Below are positions 21,171 to 26,778 of a stretch of DNA of 26,778 nucleotides, piece by piece (position 1 is the first letter of the stretch; every line of letters begins with the position of its first letter). The notes under the pieces are model-generated. The model was not told the DNA's origin, ran no database searches, and was given only the letters and a program-made list of their open reading frames with translations. The stretch comes from Chara braunii (lineage: Eukaryota > Streptophyta > Charophyceae > Charales > Characeae), in contig BFEA01000023.1 of NCBI GenBank assembly GCA_003427395.1, forward strand, positions 3,457,992-3,484,769, in the 5' to 3' direction. Both the position numbers and the translations under genes were made by a program.

Positions 21171-21459
21171 GTCGTTGGCACTTCCTTGCTTTGCTCATTT
21201 TAGAGCGGTTAATTTGTTTATTTTGTTTATTTTTGTTTACTTTGATCCTTTTATTTGATTTTGGATTTTTGTTGACCTTTTTTCGGTCTCGGTATATGAA
21301 AGGGGACCTTCGGTGAATTGGTTTTCTGGGTACCGTTTTGTCTGTTTGGTTGTACGGTTGTTGATGAATGGTAGGGGACCGTTAATGAACTAATTTCGGA
21401 CACTGTTTCTTGTACTAGTGCGATCTGAGGTGAACAGTTGCCGATGTTGGGAGGGTTTG

Positions 21460-21610
21460 AACCTGAGATCGACCGATTGCCTGTGGTGAACTGATTTTGG
21501 GCACGGTCGTTGCACCAGCATGGTCTGAGTTGAATTAATACTGCTCTGGGTACCTTTTTCATTGCATAGTAGTAGAGCGGGATTTGAACCTGAGGTCGAC
21601 CGGTTGCCTG
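21460..21610 (+). repeat. Duplicated phrase in the PLE 3' untranslated region
   Basis: GGTTTGAACCTGAGATCGACC near 21457 recurs as GATTTGAACCTGAGGTCGACC near 21583, each followed by G(A/G)TTGCCTG, about 126 nt apart. It lies between ORF2 and the right pseudo-LTR. Confidence 0.6.
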
Positions 21611-21731
21611 GATGGAAAGGTCATTTTCAGCGTAGGGCGATTCTGTCTGTTTCTAGGCTCTTCTTGGAGTTACCGGTTCATGCGACCTCTTTTTCCCATT
21701 TTTTGGTCTCTATTCTTGTTTTTTTGTTTTT

Positions 21732-22144
21732 AAACTGGACGTTTCGTAGGGTAGGTTCTAAACTCTGTCGGTTGGAGAGATGTTCATGCGGACCTGAGTT
21801 GGGTTGACTGACTCGCTTGGTTTTCGTAGCCTCTGTCGTCCCATTCCTATTAATACGCAGGTTACGATCTAATCGTCACCGACGACGATTCTAAGATCCC
21901 TGAGGAAGGCTGGGTGGCGGACCAGCCGAAACTAGTCGGGTCCACGCCACTGGTTTCATTGTCATATTTTTCGAATCAATCGTCACGTCCGGGTTATTTT
22001 GTAACTGCGTCTACTCTTCCCTGCTATCTTTTTTCTCTCTTTCCTTCTTCTTTTCTTCCTCTTTTCTGTGCTTTTCATTGTGAGTTATTGGCTGATGCTC
22101 TGTGTCACTTTGGTAGGTAGTTGACTTTGGTCTGCTACTACTAC
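21732..22144 (+). repeat. Pseudo-LTR, right copy
   Basis: Direct repeat of 16384-16799 with the same start and end. Followed at once by the right target-site duplicate CCCGAAATAAA (22144-22154). The hammerhead-like segment is kept. Confidence 0.9.
21895..21942 (+). ncRNA. Hammerhead-like ribozyme fold in right pseudo-LTR
   Basis: Same fold as 16547-16594. The only change inside it is C to T in stem I (GATCC against GGGTC), which turns a G-C pair into G.U and so keeps the stem. Stem II, core and cleavage triplet GTC are unchanged, while the flanking pseudo-LTR sequence shows several substitutions just outside (CGTAGCT versus CGCCACT). Confidence 0.65.
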
Positions 22145-22355
22145 CCGAAATAAAGTGAAAACAAAAAGTAAAAAGTAAAAAAAAACAAAATAGTGAGTGC
22201 GCGAGCACGTTTTGACACCCCCATCTTTGACGATTTTTAATGTTTTTTTGGCTTAGCAGAATGACTTCAAAATTTATAGGCGTGTAGGTTACATCATAGA
22301 GAGCATACAAAAAAAAAATTCAGAAACAAAAACTTATTTTTAGGCCCCGAAACAT
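22145..22355. repeat. About 200-bp AT-rich tandem repeat unit, right of the PLE
   Basis: Partner of 16139-16386. Ends TAGGCCCCGAAACA. Sequence to the right becomes GC-rich with several CCGAACG words and the palindrome CCGAACGTTCGG (about 22442-22453). Confidence 0.65.
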
Positions 22356-22463
22356 TTTTTGGTGGGGGCCGAACCTGGAGGTGTTTGGCCTCCGAACGGG
22401 ACCCCGAACGCCCGAACGTTTGGGGGCCAGGCCGGGGGGCCCCGAACGTTCGGTCAGGTAACC

Positions 22464-22518
22464 CTGTATATATCTATCTATCTATCTATATATATTTTAT
22501 TATTATTATTATTTTTTT
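22464..22518. repeat. Compound TA / TATC / ATT microsatellite
   Basis: TATATATC, then three to four CTAT units, then TATATATT, (ATT)n and a T run. Confidence 0.85.
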
Positions 22519-22539
22519 TTGAGAGAACACCTGCCGGTC

Positions 22540-22575
22540 TGCTAGTGGTGCTGATACGAGCAGACACCACTAGCA
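22540..22575. repeat. Perfect 11-bp inverted repeat (hairpin)
   Basis: TGCTAGTGGTG (22540-22550) and CACCACTAGCA (22565-22575) are exact reverse complements separated by 14 nt. Downstream, 22588-22640 resembles 10600-10655 (CTCCATCTATT.GTGGGGA, then a TG.TGGAAA..G block), so this may be part of a dispersed family. Confidence 0.75.
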
Positions 22576-22654
22576 TCCGTCCAGGGCTCCATCTATTGGT
22601 GGGGAGCTGCACCTGCTGGAAATCGGGTCCAGCGTCCCCCTGATACGATTGAAT

Positions 22655-22992
22655 GTTTACACAGACATGTTTGACGACGTCATTAAGCTACAGTTGCTTC
22701 GTCTACCGTGTGACATGAGCAGCAAAGCAACTATTTTGTTACTGAGAGCAATCGTTGTCGTTGTTGACCTAGTTACGATAGCACCCATACAGGAGACATA
22801 AGTATGCTATTGTCCCCAGCTTGTGCAGTTGGGTGTATCCAGGCATGGTTTGCTTCATCTACCATGTGACCTGACTAGAGACGCGGCTATTCTGTTACTA
22901 AGAGCAGCTGTTCTTGCTGATAATCTAGTCACGATAGTAGGCCACACAAAAAAATGTAAGTATGCTATTGTCCCCAACTCATGCAGTTGAGA
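22655..22992 (+). pseudogene. Decayed coding-like tandem duplication, family unknown
   Basis: Two units offset by 156 nt (22694 and 22850), a multiple of three, read in the same frame. Unit 1 gives L-L-R-L-P-C-D-M-S-S-K-A-T-I-L-L-L-R-A, then D-L-V-T-I. Unit 2 gives L-L-H-L-P-C-D-L-T-R-D-A-A-I-L-L-L-R-A, then D-N-L-V-T-I. A TAA interrupts between them and the frame ends at 22992. The unit 1 tail would continue as K-Y-A-I-V-P after a frameshift, as unit 2 does. The protein pattern is better kept than the DNA, suggesting an old coding repeat. I do not recognise the family. Confidence 0.4.
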
Positions 22993-23267
22993 GTTTGAGG
23001 TTTTGATGTCGGCGCTCCCCTTCGGCAGCATCCCCTGCCTTATAGCAGCTCTTCCCATGTCCCCATTTGCTTGGATTGGTGTAACGCTCATCACTCAGAC
23101 GTTGGCTGGCCCGATCGCCTGTTGTTGTTACCCTTGTTGATCTCGAGGCTGCAGAAAAAAAGAAAGGGAGAAGGGAAACAGGGGGGGGGGTGCGGGAAGG
23201 AGGAGGGGACAGGGCATGGGAAGGGGTACGATCATCTCCCGGTGAACACAGAATAAGGGCAAAAGTT

Positions 23268-23660
23268 TTAGGTAGAGGGGGACGGTATAAGCACGAAGTT
23301 AGTTGGGCGGTACGGGACCTGGAAGTCCCCCAACGATCGTCTATTCCAGTCGGCCTCTTTCCTTCTCCAGGGGTTCCAGCAGATGGTATCGTCACTCCTT
23401 ATTTCAGAGAAGGCTTGTTTGGGATCCTGCCAGACTTGGAGATGAGACTCTCGAAGAGCCTGTCTTACAACCGGGTCTTTCTCCTGCATACACTCCCGCT
23501 GCATTATCCTGCAGGCTTCGGCTGTTCGGGCCCTTATCTCTTCTTCAATAGCTTGTTGTGCCTGTTGAAGCCCAAATTGGTGTTCCTTTCTTTCAAAGGA
23601 GCACCTTGCTCTCCAGGCCAACATAAGCACCAACAGTCTCGTATAGGTGAAGAGATTGGT
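23268..23660 (-). CDS. Unrecognised minus-strand ORF, possible exon or element remnant
   Basis: The minus frame is open for at least 120 codons and is protein-like in its middle: a helical, charged stretch Q-Q-A-I-E-E-E-I-R-A-R-T-A-E-A, then V-V-R-Q-A-L-R-E-S-H-L-Q-V-W. There is no convincing ATG at its head: the frame enters through a TTG codon, with an internal ATG close by. An adjacent minus-strand frame (23534-23857) is also open and may be the continuation after a shift. No domain is recognised. The 23160-23215 stretch next to it is G/A-rich. Confidence 0.25.
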   Translation of the reverse strand, partial: TNLFTYTRLLVLMLAWRARCSFERKEHQFGLQQAQQAIEEEIRARTAEACRIMQRECMQEKDPVVRQALRESHLQVWQDPKQAFSEIRSDDTICWNPWRRKEADWNRRSLGDFQVPYRPTNFVLIPSPST

Positions 23661-24000
23661 GGCGAAGGGGGTCCATTGCGCCCTCCAGGGCCTGACTGTC
23701 TAAATTCATTCCCTGCTCCAGCGGTCCGCGGTTCAAGGTCAAGCAAGACTAAGGGCATATACTTGCACGAGGACTTCCTTGAAATGTATCGGACTGCAAT
23801 TACAGTGAGAGAGACCTGGATGAATTTGACTGCAATCACGTCCAGAGCTGAGTACAAAAAGTCCTACCTAGAGGGCCCCAAGTCTGCCCTGACTATGCCC
23901 CAAGTGTGTTCCATGTTCTGACGGTCGGCGGTCCATGACACGACAGTGGTTATTTCGATCGATCATTGTTAGGGACGGTGATAGTGATATCCTGATCAAG

Positions 24001-24020
24001 CTATATATATATATATATAT
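24001..24020. repeat. (TA)n microsatellite, left of hammerhead copy 2
   Basis: About nine TA units followed by CGTCAAATAGAACTGCCC. Confidence 0.9.
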
Positions 24021-24435
24021 CGTCAAATAGAACTGCCCGGTAAACCGTAGGCAGAGAGGGAGAAGAGGACAACAAACGAGGGGCTGTGACAAACTGTTTC
24101 GTCGGAGTTTCACCGACTCATCAGGAGGCTGAACCCTCAACAGTCTGTAGAATCCCCTCACTGATTACACTGTAAGTGATAATCCACCTTAACCAAAATC
24201 AAAGTAGACTATCACTCACCCACACCAGATGGAAAACTCTACAGACTGTCGGTTCACACCCCATCACAAGTCAGCAAAACACCCACGAAACAAAGAAAGG
24301 TCTGTCACAGCAAAAAAATACACTCCAGACACGCCGCTGGCACTAGAGGCACAACATGGCCGCGTAGTGACGGCCCCGACCACTGCCGCTCGACCTGACC
24401 GGAGAAAACCGTAGCAGGAAGCTAGCGAAGTCGTA

Positions 24436-24436
<1 letters not shown>
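24021..24436 (-). mobile_element. Hammerhead-bearing non-autonomous repeat (copy 2), between two (TA)n tracts
   Basis: About 24087-24402 is the reverse complement of about 15450-15767. It is complete here and lies between TA microsatellites. The left boundary CGTCAAATAGAACTGCCC on the plus strand matches the left boundary of copy 1 although the bodies point in opposite directions, so that motif behaves like a terminal inverted repeat of the family. A near-identical direct repeat AAACCGTAG(G)CAG brackets the body (24042-24054 and 24406-24417). No coding capacity. Confidence 0.6.
24090..24147 (-). ncRNA. Type III hammerhead ribozyme, intact fold (copy 2)
   Basis: Over all 58 nt it is identical, by eye, to the copy at 15706-15763, on the opposite strand. 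All core bases (CTGATGA, GAA), stems I, II and III and the GUU cleavage triplet are preserved, although the surrounding repeat bodies differ at many positions. Confidence 0.85.

Positions 24437-24475
<39 letters not shown>
24437..24475. repeat. (TA)n microsatellite ending at a possible splice acceptor
   Basis: About 19 TA units, followed by TGCAG (24475-24479) and then CATG. The GCAG could be a 3' splice site for the downstream exon. Confidence 0.9.
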
Positions 24476-24478
<3 letters not shown>

Positions 24479-24480
24479 GC

Positions 24481-25379
24481 ATGCCTCTTCGGTTGGCGAC
24501 CCGGACTAGTGACCACTATTCGCACGTTTGTGCCTATATTCTACATGCTCCTGGCCACTACGCCGCTCTTGTCCAAGCCTCCGGTTCTTGGGAATTATGG
24601 AATGGCGGTGCTATGGTGCAAACTATTACTGCCATCTGTGATCTCGTGCGTAATTACCCTAACCTGCAACTGTTCCAGGTCATTGACCATATGGGTACCT
24701 CGTTTACTTCCATGCCCGTCTCTACGCCTATCTCTGTGCCTGCCTCCGTACCTGTCTCTGTGCCTGTTTCTGTGTCTGTCCCCTTCCAGACTCTATGGGT
24801 ACCACGTGTACTTCCGTCCCCGCCTCTGCACCTGTCTCTATGCCTGCCTCCACACTTGTCTCCATACCCGTTTCTGTGTCTATCTCCGTGCCTACCTCCA
24901 TGTCTGCCACCGTGCCTGCTTTAGTCTTTATTCCCCCACATGCTGCAGTAACAGCTTGTGACCTCCTTCTTTGTGAGATCACTGACACAGTTACACTTGG
25001 TTGTGGAAAGCATCGACTTTGTCGACATCACTACAACCATATAGTTTTTTGGGCCCGCTGTCGGCAGGGATGCCACTTGTATCGTGATTGTGAACGTCCT
25101 CTACATCCAGATGCAGAATGTCCCATCTGTGCCTGCGGGCGCTATAGCGAATGTGCACTTAACTGTGATGGTGAACGCCCATCAATCGTCATGGCCTGCA
25201 ACCGGCATGCCCTCTGTCGTGCATGCTTCAGAGGTATGGTTAATGCTAGCCGCCCTGGCTCCCGCTGTGACAAAGTTGCTTACCTGAATGGTTTTCGTCC
25301 TGTAGATCGGCGGGAGGGCTGCTACCATCGCCAGCATCCTTATGACAGTTGTCCTATCTGTCGTGAGGGTCTTACTTAG
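24481..25379 (+). CDS. Josephin-like protease tail, P/V/S linker, two RING-like modules (3' part of a gene, frameshifted)
   Basis: Frame 1 (24481 to about 24790) encodes H-A-P-G-H-Y-A-A-L then G-S-W-E-L-W-N. The His26, Trp37 and Asn41 spacing equals that of His119, Trp130 and Asn134 of ataxin-3, and L-Q-L-F-Q-V-I follows where Josephin has its last strand. The catalytic Cys half would be upstream, possibly in an earlier exon, since GCAG precedes the ATG. A (P/A)-V-S repeat linker follows. The phrase M-G-T-[ST]-x-T-S starts it twice, 104 nt apart, so the frame shifts by one there. Frame 0 (24795-25379) continues the linker and ends with a Cys/His-rich domain. Module 1: C55, C60, C70, H73, C76, H79, C109, C112. 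Module 2: C120, C124, C135, H138, C141, C144, C186, C189 (numbered from 24795). Both end C-P-I-C. It could be a ubiquitin-pathway enzyme; the Josephin call is tentative. Confidence 0.5.
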
Positions 25380-25404
25380 ACGTACCTTGCACCTTGACAA
25401 AAAT

Positions 25405-25676
25405 GTGCAGGTGTGCTGAAAAGAGTGTACATTGTACACAAATGTGCAAAGGTGGGGAGCCCTTCACTAAAACTGCAAAACTGTGAAGAATGCAGTAAAA
25501 GAAGAACATAAGTCTGTGTCATTTTACTTTGTTTGTACCCTGCACCCAAACACCCTCAAAAGAAAAGTCCGAAGGGTGAAAATGAGGATGAAAAATGAAG
25601 AAGAAAGTGCAGGTGCGCTGAAAAGCAAACATGGTAGACTCTTCACCAAAACTAGAATGCAGTAAAAGAAAGAAGA
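25405..25676. repeat. Duplicated segment downstream of the RING-like gene
   Basis: GTGCAGGTGTGCTGAAAAG (25407) recurs as GTGCAGGTGCGCTGAAAAG (25607). Each is followed by a 'CTTCAC.AAAACT' phrase and GAATGCAGTAAAAGAA. The period is about 200 nt. It may lie in the 3' untranslated region. Confidence 0.6.
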
Positions 25677-26270
25677 TGTTTATGTCAACATTTTTTATTT
25701 TTTCTTCCTCTGCCTATTGGTTTTCCTTTTCTGCTCCTCTCTTCCTTGTGTTTAACACCTCTTCCTTCTCTCTGCCTCTTTCCCATAGCGTGCAAGTGGG
25801 CTGTTATGGCATACGGGGATNGGGGCAGCTCGCGCTCAACTTCATCAACGTGGCAAGCGTTGTACGTTAGAGGCACGGTGGAGGAGGCGTTAAGAAGACT
25901 GAGAAACTGAATGATTTCAATGTGTCTTTGTTTTTTATTTTTATCCTTTGATTCAGTTTTTTTTTTTTGTAAAACACTGAAAGAAATAATAATACTGTGA
26001 AACAAAGAATAAGAGGGCACTGTTTTGTGTCATTCTGGTTTGTCTGTCTCATTGCCTGTCTGTCCTTTCATTTTTGTTTTCTTCGCTCGTCTTATTTCTT
26101 CTTCTTCTTCACGTGCTTATGCTCTTAGTCAATAGTTCTGTGACAATATATATGTATCCTGATCAAGACTTGGTTCAAATTTCCCGTATTTCACAACCTT
26201 CCCATGCATTTCTCCTTCCCCTGCTTCCTCCCTCCACTCCTCGTTCCCTTCTTTGCCTTTGTTGACCGCG
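25677..26270. other. Gene-free AT/CT-rich flank
   Basis: T- and C-rich sequence with a single unresolved base at 25821. No ORF of coding character. Confidence 0.5.
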
Positions 26271-26275
26271 TGATT

Positions 26276-26362
26276 CCACCTCCCTTCCTCCCTTCCTCCC
26301 TTCCTCCCTCCCTTCCTCCCTCCCTTGCTCCCTCCCTTTCTCCCTCCCTTGCTCCCTCCCTA
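26276..26362. repeat. CCTT/CCCT-rich pyrimidine repeat
   Basis: Repeated CCTTCCTCCC and CCTTGCTCCCTC words. The minus strand yields a G-R-E-Q/E-rich reading frame that is only the repeat. Confidence 0.85.
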
Positions 26363-26645
26363 CCTCAATCCATCCATCACTTCCTTCCTCGCTGCAATCA
26401 TTTTCTCTTCTTTGGATTCGTCGACTGTTTGATTTCCCCTCCCTGCCTCCTTCCTCCATTATGATTGCCTTAAGTTTTCAATTGTTTTCCCTACTGTCCC
26501 CCCTGCTCCTCCATCTCATCCTTTCATCCTCGCCACTTCTCTCCCTTCTTCTTTTCTGTTCCATATTCCTTGTTACATGAGATCGGTAGCGATGAGATAG
26601 ACGGGCCTCAGTTTGTATATGGCAGACATAGAGGTCCATCGCAAG

Positions 26646-26648
<3 letters not shown>

Positions 26649-26708
<60 letters not shown>
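26649..26708. repeat. (CA)n microsatellite
   Basis: About 30 CA units; a shorter CA run follows at 26759-26772. Confidence 0.97.
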
Positions 26709-26711
<3 letters not shown>

Positions 26712-26778
26712 TACTTCAGGATGGAATGGACATGGTTGGTGGGTGCACATTGACATCAGACACACACACACAGAGGGG

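Larger units (their letters stand above)
16383..22144 (+). mobile_element. Penelope-like retroelement with N-terminal GIY-YIG endonuclease (Chlamys/Naiad-type)
   Basis: A nearly complete element of about 5.76 kb. It is bounded by direct repeats of about 415 bp (pseudo-LTRs) and flanked by an 11-bp target duplication, CCCGAAATAAA, at 16376-16386 and 22144-22154. Inside are ORF1 (CCHC knuckle plus coiled coil) and ORF2 (GIY-YIG, CxC, RT). The RT signatures and absence of protease, RNase H, integrase, and a tRNA primer site rule out an ordinary LTR retrotransposon. The permuted order (endonuclease before RT) and lack of a CCHH finger in the endonuclease fit the Chlamys group known from the green lineage. 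Three in-frame stops make this copy non-functional as read. Confidence 0.85.

Noticed and set aside
16384-22144. True LTR retrotransposon (gypsy/copia) reading of the direct repeats and CCHC protein
   Set aside because: No protease, RNase H or integrase, no TG...CA termini; the RT has PLE motifs (F-D-V...S-N-L-P, Q-V-S-G-I-P-M-G) and is joined to GIY-YIG.
26175-26459. Minus-strand G/R/E-rich ORF
   Set aside because: Generated by the CCTT/CCCT pyrimidine repeat.

Overview
This is a repeat-dominated, intron-and-transposon type nuclear window from a eukaryote, most likely a streptophyte (charophyte) green alga. The Gag-like protein at about 17 kb (CCHC knuckle followed by a long K/E/R coiled coil) resembles, from memory, proteins common in Chara braunii, and the two mitochondrial fragments are of plant type. 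The species call is inference. No bacterial operons, rRNA, tRNA or CRISPR array can be supported.

Layout. 1-7.7 kb: non-coding sequence with tandem and dispersed repeats and at most weak ORFs. 7.7-8.1 kb: 56-bp and 125-bp tandem repeats. 8.62-8.75 kb: fragment of mitochondrial cob (minus strand). 9.9-11.2 kb: a diverged duplicated segment. 11.57-14.06 kb: dead LINE reverse transcriptase, split by an insert carrying a mitochondrial cox1 fragment (minus strand). 14.7-15.8 kb: two hammerhead-ribozyme repeats, the second bounded on its left by an (AT)n tract and running into a 371-nt assembly gap. 16.38-22.15 kb: a nearly complete 5.8-kb Penelope-like retroelement (PLE) with pseudo-LTRs and an 11-bp target duplication. 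22.4-23.9 kb: hairpin, a decayed coding-like tandem duplication, and an unrecognised minus-strand ORF. 24.0-24.48 kb: a further hammerhead repeat between two (TA)n tracts. 24.48-25.38 kb: the best host-gene candidate, the 3' part of a gene with a Josephin-like protease tail, a P/V/S-rich linker and two RING-like modules. 25.4-26.8 kb: duplicated 3' flank and microsatellites.

The main interest is the PLE. Its domain order is GIY-YIG endonuclease, then a CxC motif, then RT, i.e. the permuted Naiad/Chlamys arrangement. It also carries an upstream CCHC/coiled-coil ORF, and a hammerhead-like fold in each pseudo-LTR. It has three in-frame stops and no visible frameshift, so it looks recently dead. 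Separately, a perfect type III hammerhead fold occurs twice, identically, on opposite strands next to TA microsatellites, with a third decayed relative nearby.
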